Notes under the pieces: model-generated
What the model saw: only the letters and a program-made list of their open reading frames with translations
Database searches by the model: none
Told to the model about the DNA's origin: nothing
Assembly (NCBI RefSeq): GCF_021729145.1
Contig: NZ_JAJSLW010000003.1
Coordinates: 1 to 64,000, forward strand
Length of the DNA: 64,000 nucleotides
Direction: 5' to 3'
From: Membranihabitans maritimus
Lineage (GTDB): Bacteria; Bacteroidota; Bacteroidia; Chitinophagales; Saprospiraceae
In this document: positions 36,335 through 47,400 of the stretch, piece after piece
Layout: each line of letters starts with the position of its first letter
Numbering within the stretch: the stretch's first letter is position 1
Translations under genes and position numbers: made by a program

Positions 36335-37705
36335 CTACTCCCCCATCACAACCTGAAGGCCTTCACTCCCCGAAGTCCAATCATCAACAAACTTTTTGGA
36401 AGCACCTGTTTGCCATAGGTACACCTTTTTCAGAGAAGTTAATTCTTTCAATTTAGACAGACCAACATCAGTCACAGATGTGCCATACAAATTCAATATT
36501 TCCAATTTTTGTAAACCGACAATGCTTTCAAGTCCCACGTCGGTAATGGAAGTATTATTGAGATTGAGACTGTAGAGATTTTCCAATTGCCCTATAATGG
36601 CCAAATCCTCATCTTCCAGGTCCGAACGGCTCAAATCAAGGTCGATAATATGATCTTTAGCGTTCAATAAGTTCTTAATCCCCCCTTCTTTCAGATTTGA
36701 TGAGCCTACAGATAATGATAAATAGTTATTATCCTCTGACAGAGTCCCTCCTTTAAAACCGCTCTCAATTATTTGTATAAATTCAGACTCCGGCAAAGAA
36801 TCAATACTAACAGTTTCATAAAAAGGTCGCGGACGTGCATCCAATCCATACTTCTCTTGCAAAATCGCAGTAATTTCTTCGGGCCGGTCCAAATCAGAAA
36901 CACTAATTTCAAAAGAGGCACCTCCCTCTATCCACCACTCCAGAATTCTAATTTCATTGTACTCCAACGGATTTCCTTTCGGCGGCATGAATTTAGAATG
37001 ATCAAAAGGCAAAGTTGTACGCTGAAAAATTCCACTTTCCAAGGGTTTCCCGGGTACCACTGCAATCAATTCATCACCTCCTGTCATTAAACTATCCGGA
37101 TCAGACATATCAAGTCCACCCTTTGCTTTTGAAGGGTTGTGACAGGATAGACATTTAGCATCTAAAACCGGATGCACTAAATGATTATAGACATTTACCG
37201 AATCAGGATTTTCAGGTATTTGGATACTTTTACTTCCATTCAGGTTGCCAAATACAACTTTCAATGGTTTTGGTGCATGTTCGATGAGGTAGTTGGAACC
37301 ATGAGTTAAATTTCCTCCCAGGTGACCGGTAAAAAATAAAGCTGTCACAAGCATTATTGTATTGGCATGATACACCCGAATCGGGAAATTTAATCTTTCG
37401 GACTTTAATAACCAGGCCAAAAACGCCAATAAAGTTACAAATACCCCCATCCACCGGTGCCAATCTACTGAACCATCTGAATATCCACCTCCACCAGCCA
37501 ACAACCACCCGGTTGCTACTGCCATCAAGCCGGATATACCGCCAAACATATAAGCAAAAGACACTGCTTTCCCCATTTTGGAAGAATCCTTAAAAACAAT
37601 TGAAGAAATTACATCCAATATCAAGGCCAAGAATAAAAACCCTATTGGCAAATGAACAACCAAGGGGTGAAACCTTCCAACAAATAAATCAAAATTCGAT
37701 TCCAT
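36335..37705 (-). CDS. DUF2231 membrane cytochrome c protein with leucine-rich C-terminus
   Basis: The 456-residue protein starts with a DUF2231-like membrane region (RFHPLVVHLPIGFLFLALIL, then three more hydrophobic segments to about residue 130). A planctomycete-type cytochrome c domain follows with a CLSCH haem site at about residue 187 and FMPPKGNPLEYNEIRILEWW. The C-terminal third has leucine-rich repeats (NLYSLNLNNTSITDVGLESI, KLEILNLYGTSVTDVGL). It should sit in the inner membrane with its haem and LRR parts in the periplasm. It is the last gene of a three-gene unit with DUF1501 (9-base gap) and PSD1, and could pass electrons between the PSD1 haem protein and the respiratory chain. That role is an inference. 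Confidence 0.88.
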   Translation of the reverse strand: MESNFDLFVGRFHPLVVHLPIGFLFLALILDVISSIVFKDSSKMGKAVSFAYMFGGISGLMAVATGWLLAGGGGYSDGSVDWHRWMGVFVTLLAFLAWLLKSERLNFPIRVYHANTIMLVTALFFTGHLGGNLTHGSNYLIEHAPKPLKVVFGNLNGSKSIQIPENPDSVNVYNHLVHPVLDAKCLSCHNPSKAKGGLDMSDPDSLMTGGDELIAVVPGKPLESGIFQRTTLPFDHSKFMPPKGNPLEYNEIRILEWWIEGGASFEISVSDLDRPEEITAILQEKYGLDARPRPFYETVSIDSLPESEFIQIIESGFKGGTLSEDNNYLSLSVGSSNLKEGGIKNLLNAKDHIIDLDLSRSDLEDEDLAIIGQLENLYSLNLNNTSITDVGLESIVGLQKLEILNLYGTSVTDVGLSKLKELTSLKKVYLWQTGASKKFVDDWTSGSEGLQVVMGE

Positions 37706-37714
37706 TCTCTTTTT

Positions 37715-39160
37715 TTACGCTAAAATATCATTTACTACCTTACCGTGCACATCTGTCAACCGGAACCTCCTTCCCTGATATTTGTAAGTTAACCTTTCAT
37801 GATCTATCCCAAACAAGTGCAATAGCGTAGCCTGAAAGTCATGAACATGAACACCGTTAGCAGCCACATTATAGCTAAATTCATCCGTTTCTCCATATAC
37901 CATACCTTTTTTCACACCAGCACCAGCCATCCACATGGTAAAACAACCCGGGTGATGATCCCGCCCATAATTATCTGCGGTTAATCTCCCTTGTGAAAAA
38001 CTGGTCCTACCAAATTCACCACCCCATACTACGAGTGTATCTTCCAGTAATCCACGCTGCTTCAGGTCTTTGATCAAAGCTGCAGTAGCCTGGTCAGTTC
38101 CCATGGCCTGTCGTTGGATACCGGATGGAAGATTTCCATGTTGATCCCACCCCATATGGTACAACTGAATAAATTTGACATCCCGTTCTGCCATTCTTCG
38201 AGCCAAAAGACAATTTGCAGCATATGTTCCCGGGACTTTCGCATCTTCTCCGTACATTTCATAAATATAGTCGGGCTCTCCACTCAAATCTACCGCATCA
38301 GGTACTGAAGATTGCATCCGGTATGCCATTTCATATTGATTCATTTTTGAATGAATTTCGGGATCATTCCAGATAGAATATTGATGTTCATTCATTTCAT
38401 TGATATAGTCGAGAGCCCTTCGGCGATCATTTTCATGCACTCCATAAGGGTTACTCAGGTACAATACAGGGTCTTTTCCCGATCGGAATTGTACACCCTG
38501 ATGATGCGAAGGCAAAAACCCGTTCCCCCATGCCGAAGCACTTAGCGGTTGTGCGCCTCCTCCCTTTGAAATTAATACGACAAAATGAGGAAGGTTTTCA
38601 TTGTCCGAACCAAGCCCATAGCTCATCCACGATCCTATAGAAGGACGACCACTTTGTTGGGATCCCGTCTGCATAAACATTACAGCCGGTTCGTGGTTTA
38701 TTGCCTCTGTATACATGGATTTTATAATACATATATCATCAACTATCTCTGAAGTATATGGAAAAAGTTCACTCACCCACGCCCCCGATTCTCCATATTG
38801 CTTAAAATCGTAAATTGATTGGACCAGTGGAAAAGTCGATTGTCCTGATACCATACCGGAATTCCGCTGCGTTTTCTTAATGGAATCCGGGATTTCTTCA
38901 CCGTGCCACTTTTGAAGTGCTGGTTTATAATCAAAAGTTTCAATCTGCGAAGGACCTCCACTTTGAAATAAATAAATCACCCTTTTGGCCTTTGCAGGAA
39001 AATGGGTTTGGTTTAATATTCCTCCACCCTGCATTGGATTTCCCTTTAATTTTAATGGATTCAACAAAGTAGACAGTGCAATACTTCCGAATCCAAGGCC
39101 CGCTTTTTTCAGGAAATCCCTTCTATTATCTTGAATCAACTTTTTTCTTAACTCTTCCAT
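37715..39160 (-). CDS. DUF1501 domain-containing Tat-exported protein (copy 2)
   Basis: The 481-residue protein opens with a twin-arginine motif (NRRDFLKK, residues 12-19) and a hydrophobic stretch (LGFGSIALSTLL). It lacks the lipobox Cys of copy 1, so it should be released into the periplasm. It carries the same DUF1501 blocks as copy 1: FQSGGPSQIETFDYKP, FMQTGSQQSGRPSIGSWM, LYHMGWDQHG, VWGGEFGRT and GRDHHPGCFTMWMAGAG. The catalytic function of the family is not known; it belongs to the phosphatase/sulfatase fold. It lies 12 bases after the PSD1 gene and 9 before the DUF2231 cytochrome gene, giving a compact operon. Confidence 0.92.
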   Translation of the reverse strand: MEELRKKLIQDNRRDFLKKAGLGFGSIALSTLLNPLKLKGNPMQGGGILNQTHFPAKAKRVIYLFQSGGPSQIETFDYKPALQKWHGEEIPDSIKKTQRNSGMVSGQSTFPLVQSIYDFKQYGESGAWVSELFPYTSEIVDDICIIKSMYTEAINHEPAVMFMQTGSQQSGRPSIGSWMSYGLGSDNENLPHFVVLISKGGGAQPLSASAWGNGFLPSHHQGVQFRSGKDPVLYLSNPYGVHENDRRRALDYINEMNEHQYSIWNDPEIHSKMNQYEMAYRMQSSVPDAVDLSGEPDYIYEMYGEDAKVPGTYAANCLLARRMAERDVKFIQLYHMGWDQHGNLPSGIQRQAMGTDQATAALIKDLKQRGLLEDTLVVWGGEFGRTSFSQGRLTADNYGRDHHPGCFTMWMAGAGVKKGMVYGETDEFSYNVAANGVHVHDFQATLLHLFGIDHERLTYKYQGRRFRLTDVHGKVVNDILA

Positions 39161-39172
39161 TTCTTAATTATA

Positions 39173-42100
39173 TTATTTTCGGGTATATCCTTCATTGGTA
39201 TTCATAATCGCATTAGAAACCGTGGCCAATGCTGCTAGTGGTTCAGGATCCAGTTCACGACTCCATTCTTTCTCACCAATGCTTAAATATTCTATAGCTT
39301 TTTGAGGTTCTTCCTTGAATCTTCTGATTTCTTCTTTTAGAAAGTTTTCAAGTAAATCTTTCTCTTCCGGATTAGGTGCCCTTCCTGTAATCAATTTATA
39401 AGCCTGGTTCAATTGTTCATTTGTATCATTCGGCACCTCGTGGATAATTTTCTCAGCTAATGCCCTGGCTGCTTCCAGATACTGAGGATCATTGAGCAAA
39501 ACAAGGGCTTGCAGCGGTGTACTAGTTTCTTGTCGTCTCACCGTACACTCTCCTCTTTCGGGGGCATCAAATATCAACATGGATGGAGGTGGAGAAGTCC
39601 GCTTCCAAACAGTGTAAATACTCCTCCTATACAATCCAGGGCCAGGTTCTTGTAAGTATTTATATCGCCACGATTTGTTGCTGAGTTCATCCCACAAGCC
39701 CGCTGGTTGGTACGGGTACACACTCTCACCTCCCAGACTTTCTACGAGAAGGTCACTAATAGCCAAAGCATTATCGCGCAACATTTCAGCAGTCATCCGA
39801 AACCGAGGACCACGCGCCAGGAATTTATTTTCAGGGTCAATTTCCAGGGATTTGGCGGAAATACGGGATGTTTGTTGATATACTTCCGACATTACTAACA
39901 TTTTTAGCATTGCCTTCACATCCCAGTTAGAACCTATAAATTCAATAGCAAGAAAATCCAATAATTTTGGATGAGAGGGCAAATCTCCCTGATTGCCAAA
40001 GTCTTCAGAAGTCTCTACTATACCTTTCCCAAATAACATTTGCCACAAGCGATTTACATAAACCCTGGCCGTAATGGGGTTATCAGGATCAAACAACCAC
40101 TTTGTAAGCCCCAGACGATTTTTAGGTAAATCTTCATCGTATGGGAAAATAGCATTCGGTACCCCGGGCTCTACTTTTTTACCATGCTGGTCATAATTGC
40201 CGCGCTCCAGAATATACGTTGGCCTTGGGGTTTCAAGATCTCCCATTACCATAATTTCAGGTATTTTATTTAGGATTTTATTTTTCTTGTTACGCTTTTC
40301 ATGTAATTCTTCTTTTAATTGGTCTAGTTCTTTAGATTGAGTTTTTAAATAGTAATTTTTCTGCAGTGCTATTTTCTCACCGGAAGCTAATTGATCAAAA
40401 GACTGTTGGAATGAATCTTTTTCATAATTATATAGAATTTCAAGCCCTGATAAATCACGGTTATAAAACTTTACTTCATCAATACCCCCTTTGTGAATAG
40501 GTAAAATATGTGTTCGATTCCCCAAAGTAAAGCCATTAAAACCATAAGTGTGGATATCGGGTTCATACAAAATTCCTTTATACAGATTATCAATATCCCT
40601 GGTCACCTCAGTCATTTGCCCATTGACAAATATATTAGCTCCCGCTGCTTTGCTGGAACCATCGTAAGTTATTGTTATTTGCGTCCATTCTTTTGCAGGA
40701 ATGGGTTCTGTGGAAGTAACCTGGATGGCGTTTTGGGGATATGAATGGGCCATTCGAAATTGCAAATGATTATTTTGCAAAAACAATGAATATCCTTTTA
40801 AACCAAGACGTAAATCTTCACAGTGATAAAACACACCTACATCTTCATAGACGGTATCAGGATAGACCCAAAATTCCACTGAAAACGGTTCGGTGCGTTC
40901 ATTCCAGCCAACCTGCTTACCAAAACTCAACGTATTATATTCTGTCACAAAAAATGCATTGCCTTTTACTCCAGGCCTAAATAATGGATCTTTTACACTC
41001 CCGGGTTTGTTGGTATTAAGTGCATCTATTATTATTGACTCTCCTTTCTGGGAAGAAATTACTTTATCCAAAGGGTAATAATTAGTTAAAGACTTATTAA
41101 CGGATGTACTTACCTCATTTTGCAAGGCTCTATTGTTCAATTTGCTAATCCAGTTTCCGGATTCTTCTGACAATTCTTTTCTCCTTTGGGACAATTTCTG
41201 CTCTAACTTTCCTGATTCTTTAGTAATAAATTCAATTATATCCTCTTGTTCTTCGGTTGTTAGTAATAAGGCCGGCCCCGGTGTTTGATCCGGTCCGTAA
41301 ACGGGTGAACCAATTTCATTGGTACTATTAAAAAATCCAAACATTTTGTAATAGTCTTCCTCACTGATCTCATCGTACTTGTGATCGTGACAACGAGCAC
41401 ATTGAACTGACAACCCCATTATACCCTGACTTAACGTCTGGACTCGATCTGCGACATATTCCACACGAAATTCTTCAAATATAATTCCCGCTTCCGAATT
41501 CTTTTTATGCAACCGATTGAAAGCTGTGGCTAAAATGCTTTCCTTACTTTTTTCAGGCAGAAGGTCCCCTGCCAATTGCCAGGTAACAAATTCGTCATAA
41601 GGCATATTTTTATTATAAGCATCAATCACCCAATCGCGCCACGGAGAAAAGTTTCTATGTTTATCGTCCAAATACCCATCACTATCTGCATACCGGGCCA
41701 CATCCATCCAAATTGCAGCCATCCGCTCCCCATATGTGGGTGATGCGAGTAATCGATCAACTAAATTCTCATAAGCATTAGGTGAATTACTGTTTACGAA
41801 TTGATCAATCTCATCCAGGGAAGGTGGCAATCCTGTTAAATCAAAAGACAAACGCCTTATGAGGGTTTCCCTGTCTGCTCTAGGCTGAGGCTCCAGATTC
41901 ATTTCTGTCCATTTTTCAGCTACTAATTGGTCAATGGGAGATTTATTCCATCTTTCTCCTTCAATAACTGGTAACTTAGGGGGTTCCGGTTTAATAAATG
42001 ACCAATGAGGTTTATACTCAGCTCCTTGCTCAATCCATTTAACTAAAATGGCTTTTTCCCTATCGGACAAAGAAAGGTTCGACTCTATTGGGGGCATTAT

Positions 42101-42424
42101 TAATTCATCATCATCAGAAAAAATCCTATTGTAAACTTCACTTCGCGAAAGCTTACCCGGCACCAAAGCAAAGCGGCTGTGATCATCTCCCAAATGCCGA
42201 AAGGCATCTTCTGCATTATCAAGACGCAATCCTCCTTTTACCGTACCCCCATCCGGACCATGGCAGGCAAAACACTTATCTGATAAAATAGGTTTTACAT
42301 GAAAATTAAAATCAATTTTATCCGGAAGTACTGCCAGCTCCTCCCTGATACTTTCCGGTTTCTTTTCACCACAACCGATTAAAAGAATAAGAACTACAGG
42401 GAAAATTAAAAATCTAAATTTCAT
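39173..42424 (-). CDS. PSD1 and planctomycete cytochrome C protein with LamG-like domain, copy 2
   Basis: The 1083-residue lipoprotein (signal FPVVLILLIGCGEKK) has an N-terminal cytochrome c domain with CFACH and then DUF1549 (YGERMAAIWMDVARYADSDG) with a second CxxCH (VQCARCHDHKYDE). A concanavalin/LamG-like insert lies at about residues 440-680 (FSVEFWVYPDTVYEDVG, WTQITITYDGS, GGIDEVKFYNRDL). The C-terminal DUF1553 has ARVYVNRLWQMLFGKGIVE and ETSTPLQALVLLNDPQY. The LamG part suggests glycan binding. It is longer than copy 1 (about 920 aa) by this insert. It leads the three-gene unit and is divergent from the membrane-anchored regulator at 42629. Confidence 0.93.
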   Translation of the reverse strand: MKFRFLIFPVVLILLIGCGEKKPESIREELAVLPDKIDFNFHVKPILSDKCFACHGPDGGTVKGGLRLDNAEDAFRHLGDDHSRFALVPGKLSRSEVYNRIFSDDDELIMPPIESNLSLSDREKAILVKWIEQGAEYKPHWSFIKPEPPKLPVIEGERWNKSPIDQLVAEKWTEMNLEPQPRADRETLIRRLSFDLTGLPPSLDEIDQFVNSNSPNAYENLVDRLLASPTYGERMAAIWMDVARYADSDGYLDDKHRNFSPWRDWVIDAYNKNMPYDEFVTWQLAGDLLPEKSKESILATAFNRLHKKNSEAGIIFEEFRVEYVADRVQTLSQGIMGLSVQCARCHDHKYDEISEEDYYKMFGFFNSTNEIGSPVYGPDQTPGPALLLTTEEQEDIIEFITKESGKLEQKLSQRRKELSEESGNWISKLNNRALQNEVSTSVNKSLTNYYPLDKVISSQKGESIIIDALNTNKPGSVKDPLFRPGVKGNAFFVTEYNTLSFGKQVGWNERTEPFSVEFWVYPDTVYEDVGVFYHCEDLRLGLKGYSLFLQNNHLQFRMAHSYPQNAIQVTSTEPIPAKEWTQITITYDGSSKAAGANIFVNGQMTEVTRDIDNLYKGILYEPDIHTYGFNGFTLGNRTHILPIHKGGIDEVKFYNRDLSGLEILYNYEKDSFQQSFDQLASGEKIALQKNYYLKTQSKELDQLKEELHEKRNKKNKILNKIPEIMVMGDLETPRPTYILERGNYDQHGKKVEPGVPNAIFPYDEDLPKNRLGLTKWLFDPDNPITARVYVNRLWQMLFGKGIVETSEDFGNQGDLPSHPKLLDFLAIEFIGSNWDVKAMLKMLVMSEVYQQTSRISAKSLEIDPENKFLARGPRFRMTAEMLRDNALAISDLLVESLGGESVYPYQPAGLWDELSNKSWRYKYLQEPGPGLYRRSIYTVWKRTSPPPSMLIFDAPERGECTVRRQETSTPLQALVLLNDPQYLEAARALAEKIIHEVPNDTNEQLNQAYKLITGRAPNPEEKDLLENFLKEEIRRFKEEPQKAIEYLSIGEKEWSRELDPEPLAALATVSNAIMNTNEGYTRK

Positions 42425-42574
42425 TTTAGTTGCTACAATTTACTAGATTTCGATTCTACAAAAAGAAATATACTAAAATAGCACTTTATTCACCTGATAA
42501 AATATTAAGTGCTGCCATATTAATCATTCCTAATATAAAAATATACATTTAATATTGTTATAAAAACAGAATTC

Positions 42575-42605
42575 ACCGCTATATTAACCGTTAATTTACC
42601 GTTTA
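42575..42605 (+). promoter_or_regulatory. Three phased ACCG(T) half-sites before the wHTH regulator
   Basis: ACCG starts at 42575, 42587 and 42598; the last two read ACCGTT. The steps of 12 and 11 bases place them on one face of the helix. OmpR/PhoB-type winged-helix proteins normally bind direct repeats with about 11-base spacing. The site lies 24-54 bases before the ATG of exactly such a regulator and in the region shared with the divergent PSD1 operon. Autoregulation and control of that operon are inferred. Confidence 0.45.
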
Positions 42606-42628
42606 TGAGAAGGGACACAAATCAATAA

Positions 42629-43828
42629 ATGACTGATAATCAAAAACATAACAAATTAATTCAGAGAATTGTCGAAAGTAAAGCATTTGGAAAATCCGGG
42701 ACTTACGAAAATCTATTGAAATATTTGGTGAATTCTACAGTAGATAAAAATATTCCCAAGGAAACCACTATTGCCCATGAAATCTTTGGCAAAGGTGACT
42801 CTAAAGAGGATACAGGTAAGGTTCGGGTTTATATCTATCATTTGAGAAAAAAGCTTCAAAAGTATTACGGTGAAGAAGGAAAACATGAAGATCTGATTTT
42901 GACGATACCTAAAGGGGGGTATCGTGTTAAATTCAGTAAAAGGCCTAATGAAAAGATTACAACTATTAACAAAAAAACTGCTATTATTATAAGTTCGATA
43001 ATAATTGCGATTACTATAGTTGTTCTAGTTTTTAATTTCCTAATCTTCCAAAAAAGTGTACCTTCTTTTTGGAAATCCATATTTCAATCCGACCACCAGA
43101 CAACGTTTGTCCTGGGAGATCTTTTTATTTATGAAGAATCCGATTCCGCATTGGGATTTACACGGACCATCAGGGATCCAAATCTCAACTCTCTTCAAGA
43201 ATTCTATGCATTCAAGGATTCTCTCAATGAACCACATCGGTCACTTGATGAATTAACATATTCGTTTTTAATCAGAAGCAGTGCTACCTGGATAAAAAAT
43301 ATGACTGAATTATTCCTATCTTATAATAGTGATTTCAATATCCGTTTAATGTCTCAACTGGACCCAAAAGATCTTCAGGATCACAATATCGTTTACGCCG
43401 GAATGATCAAGAATTCAGGATTTTTCAAGAATTACTTCAATAATAGTCGATTTCAGTATGATTCGGACAAAGAAGTACTCATTTATGAAGATAGTTTGGG
43501 AAATATAACATCTTACGGACCCTCAGGGGATCCCGACAATTATCATACTGATTATGGTCTAATAGCTAAGTTTCCAGGACCTAATAATAATGAAGTTATC
43601 CTCCTTACAGGAATATGGGATACCGGCGCTTCTCAAAGCGTAAAAAACCTGACTGACAGTCAACTAATGAAAAGATTTGAATCTCAACTTCAACAAAAAC
43701 TAAATTATGTACCTGATTATTTTGAACTATTATTTGAGGTCAACGGTATAGATAGAACTGAGTTAAATACTACATTAATCCATGGCTACGAGATCAAAAA
43801 CGGGAGTCGTATGTGGGATGTGCAGTAA
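42629..43828 (+). CDS. Membrane-anchored OmpR-type winged-helix regulator
   Basis: The 399-residue protein has an N-terminal winged-helix DNA-binding domain (about residues 10-105). Its signature is VRVYIYHLRKKLQKYYG followed by LTIPKGGYRVKF, comparable with the VDVHIRRLRKKL...GYRF pattern of OmpR. A single membrane segment follows (IIISSIIIAITIVVLVFNFLIF, about 113-134). The rest is a periplasmic domain of about 260 residues with no named family that I recognise (FVLGDLFIYEESDSALGF, VILLTGIWDTGASQSV). The build is like ToxR or CadC, so it would sense a periplasmic signal and regulate directly. It is divergent from the PSD1/DUF1501/cytochrome operon, with phased half-sites between them. Confidence 0.85.
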   Translation: MTDNQKHNKLIQRIVESKAFGKSGTYENLLKYLVNSTVDKNIPKETTIAHEIFGKGDSKEDTGKVRVYIYHLRKKLQKYYGEEGKHEDLILTIPKGGYRVKFSKRPNEKITTINKKTAIIISSIIIAITIVVLVFNFLIFQKSVPSFWKSIFQSDHQTTFVLGDLFIYEESDSALGFTRTIRDPNLNSLQEFYAFKDSLNEPHRSLDELTYSFLIRSSATWIKNMTELFLSYNSDFNIRLMSQLDPKDLQDHNIVYAGMIKNSGFFKNYFNNSRFQYDSDKEVLIYEDSLGNITSYGPSGDPDNYHTDYGLIAKFPGPNNNEVILLTGIWDTGASQSVKNLTDSQLMKRFESQLQQKLNYVPDYFELLFEVNGIDRTELNTTLIHGYEIKNGSRMWDVQ

Positions 43829-44466
43829 GTGATTCTTTTGATACTAATATTTACTATATACAATTTATTCATAACCAATAGTCAATGTTCGTCGGATTCA
43901 CCGCCCATTAAATTTTACTATTATTTCTAAAATTTAGTATAAATATATTATGATTTTTTACAATATGTTCTTTATATTTGATCCAACCTTAAATAAATTG
44001 AATATTATTGAAAATATGGTCCTGGAGAAACAAAACCATGATATTTCATATCGTTCAATAATTTCCCCAAAAATTGCGAATTAATGAAAACAAAAGCTTT
44101 ATGAAAAGAAACAAATCCTTATTAAATCAATGTTCAACCCCGAAAGATGCCCTATATTTTAGAAATCAATAGAACATAGCATTCAATCCATAGGTAAGTA
44201 AAAGGTTAAATAGCAACGGACTTTACATCCGGTTAGATGGTTTTTATCTATCCTCTATTTAAAGTTCATAAACTATTTAATACCATTATTTATGTCAGTC
44301 AGTAATCCTAATTGAGATTACTTTCTGTCAGAGAACCTTTGTAAGGTGATCCAAAACATTTGAATGCCCCTAAATAATTTTGAAAAAAAGAGATGCTCTC
44401 TTAATAGAGTTTCTATGCCTTATCTGTACCTACAGTAGTATAGATAGGTCCTAAAATTTTTAGCAA
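43829..44466. other. Long non-coding region upstream of the giant surface protein
   Basis: About 640 AT-rich bases with no protein-like frame. TATATTTG (43973-43980) matches the TAnnTTTG box but is almost 490 bases before the next ATG and lacks a convincing -33 partner. An imperfect hairpin (GGTTAGAT...ATCTATCC) lies near 44230-44253. The region may contain the promoter and an unusually long leader of the giant gene. Confidence 0.4.
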
Positions 44467-47400
44467 ATGAATTACATTCGCTATGTAGATCATAGTGCTT
44501 TTATCGCACTAATGAAAGTGATACTTATTAGTATTAGTTTATCAATTGGATTTACCGCAAATAGTCAGTCAGATGGCGTTGTGCAACCTTTTCGCAATGT
44601 TGAAAATCAAAAATCCCAGAATGGAATTTTCAAAATAAAAGGGGATTTTACAATGGCCGGAAACACAAATCTTACACAACTAAATTACAGGGAACATATC
44701 GGTTCAAATAGCAATAACCTGATGCAGTATATCGATATTGACAATGACCCCAACACGTTAAATTCATCATCTGCCCATATCGAATTCGGCCCTGAGATTT
44801 CTGACTTAGAACACTGTACAGAAATCATCTATGCAGGTTTGTACTGGACAGGTAAAGCGGACCTTGGTCCGGGTGCTACCAACTCCATTTCTACCCGGAA
44901 AACAACCCCCTTTAGGGACAGCCTAGACATATACCATGATACATCAATAGAAGGTACACCCTATGAATTGGAAGTCAGAAGAATGGGGACTTTTAACAAT
45001 TACTACCTTAAGTACATATTCCGAGCGGATGGGGAAAGAAACCTTGAAATAGAATTTAGGAATTCTGCACCATATATTTACTATCGCTACAGCAATAATA
45101 ATGATTTCCATGAAGTACCTGGTGACAAAATAATTGATATTACAAATGATAGAATTGACATTGATTTTCCAGGATTAACCTTCTGGATTGGCAAGGAAAA
45201 TCCTGTGGCTCTTGAGGTTTTTAGTCTATCACGTCCCCGTAGTTTCACGTTGAATCAGTCAGAATATAGACAATCATCCACTGCAGGTATAAGCAAATAT
45301 GGATTAGAATCTGAAGGGGTTGAAAGAACTCTATTTAAAAATGAACTCAAACTAAAGAAAGAAGGACAACCTTATATATCTGTTTCCGCTGATCCTGAGA
45401 ACCAATTTATACCCTCCGATCAATATGGCCAAATTTATTCCTGCTCAGCTGATGTTACAGAATATGTAAATGAACACGGAACAGGAGAATATTTTGTAGC
45501 AGACATGGCACTTACAGAAGGGAATGGGGACAGTATTGGGTATTTTGGATGTTGGTCGTTAATAGTAGTATATGAAAATCCTAGTTTAACCTGGAAAAAC
45601 ATAGCTGTATTCAAGGGACACGCTTTTAACGAATCCCCCAATCCAAGAGAAATGGTTCCTGCCACATTTGATCTTGACGTAGAAGGCTTTGAAGCCATAC
45701 AACATGGACCTGTTAATGTAAAAATAGGTTATATGGCAGGTGAAGGAGACAAACACTTACCGAATGATTTTTTTAAATTACAGGAAAAAAACACCTCCAA
45801 TTTCATCCCTCTCTCTCACGAAAAAAATTCGGAAGATAATTTCTTCAATTCATCAATATTCACAGGTGGAAACCCAAGAAACCCTCAACTGGAAAATAAT
45901 ACAGGAATTGACATTGGACTCTTTGAAATAGATAACTCAAATTATCAATTTATAGAAAATGGCCAAACTTCAACTACCTTTCATCTTGGTACTGTCCAGG
46001 ACTTATATACCGTATCCATGATAGCTGTAGGTATCGATGCATATGTACCGGAAGTAGAAGCCATTCTTACGGTAAATAAAATCAATGAAATAGACCCTGA
46101 ATCACCGCTGCAATCAGTCAGGCCAGGCCAAAGTATAGAATATTGCGTGGATATAATAAACCCTGGAACAGAACCGATACAAGACCTTTTTCTTAATCTC
46201 AGTCTACCCATCACATCTGACATTTTACAAGTCTCCATCGAATCTCAATGGCAAGATGGTATCACCCCCAATGAAAACACACCACTTTATAACGAAGATA
46301 CACGCTCGATAACCTGGGATTTTGGGAACCTGCCATTGTCTGTAAATAGATATGATACACTAGCCAGTTTTTGTTTCAAAGTTACAGCCACCCGGGAATG
46401 CTCTATACTAGCTATAAAAGAATGCCTGGAAGAAATAACAATAGAGGGAAATCTATCTGGGATTGGGGCAATAACTACCATTCCAATTAATGAAAAACCC
46501 ATGGTAAACGGCCTTACAATCCAGGAATCCGATTGTGATTTTTCAACAGACAGAAGTCCTATCAAAATCATCATAGATGCTATAGAATATGTACAACAAA
46601 ACTGTGAAGGTTATGGCGATGACGCTTTTCAGATTACTGTGTCACCAGACGAAAATGGATTTGCCGTTACTAATATAGAAGAATATTTCTTGGAAGGAAC
46701 CCGGTTTTATAATGAACAGCCCAGAACTGATAGTTCTATTGAATATGATTTAAACAATCCCTTTCCCGCTGAAGCCAATACACAAAATACGTACTACGGT
46801 TACCCGATAGCCGATTTAAATTGTTTTATTCCGGTAAGAATTAGCGTAACTGAAAACTGTGGTCTGGTTTTGGATTGTGGCGATCAGCCTATTGGTCTAT
46901 ACAACTGTAACAACCCAATCCCTCCTGCCGTCACCACAGTTCAAGAGTATATCGACAGGTTTAATGCTTCGATTATTAATCCACCTTGTGGATCAGCAAA
47001 AATATTTTATTCTGATGGCCCGTTTAATCCGTGCAGTTCAACAACCCTATCAAGAACTTACACTATATACGATGATTTAAACTCTAATAATGAACTCGAC
47101 AACAATGAGAAATCTATCACATGTGAAAAAGACTACACGTATTTTCCTGATGTTGAACCACCTACCATAGAAGCTTTGAATACCATAGAATTGCAGGGTT
47201 GTAATACCCCAATCCCTAATCCTGATATTTCATTAATTCAGGCAGAAGACAACTGTTCAAATGTCCAGATTGAATTTATTAAAGATAGTTTGGACCAAAA
47301 TAATTCAGATTGTATTGAACAAATAATCCGTATATACAAAGCTACCGATCAATGCGAAAATAGTGATACTATTCATCAAACAATTAGAAGAAAAGCCGAC

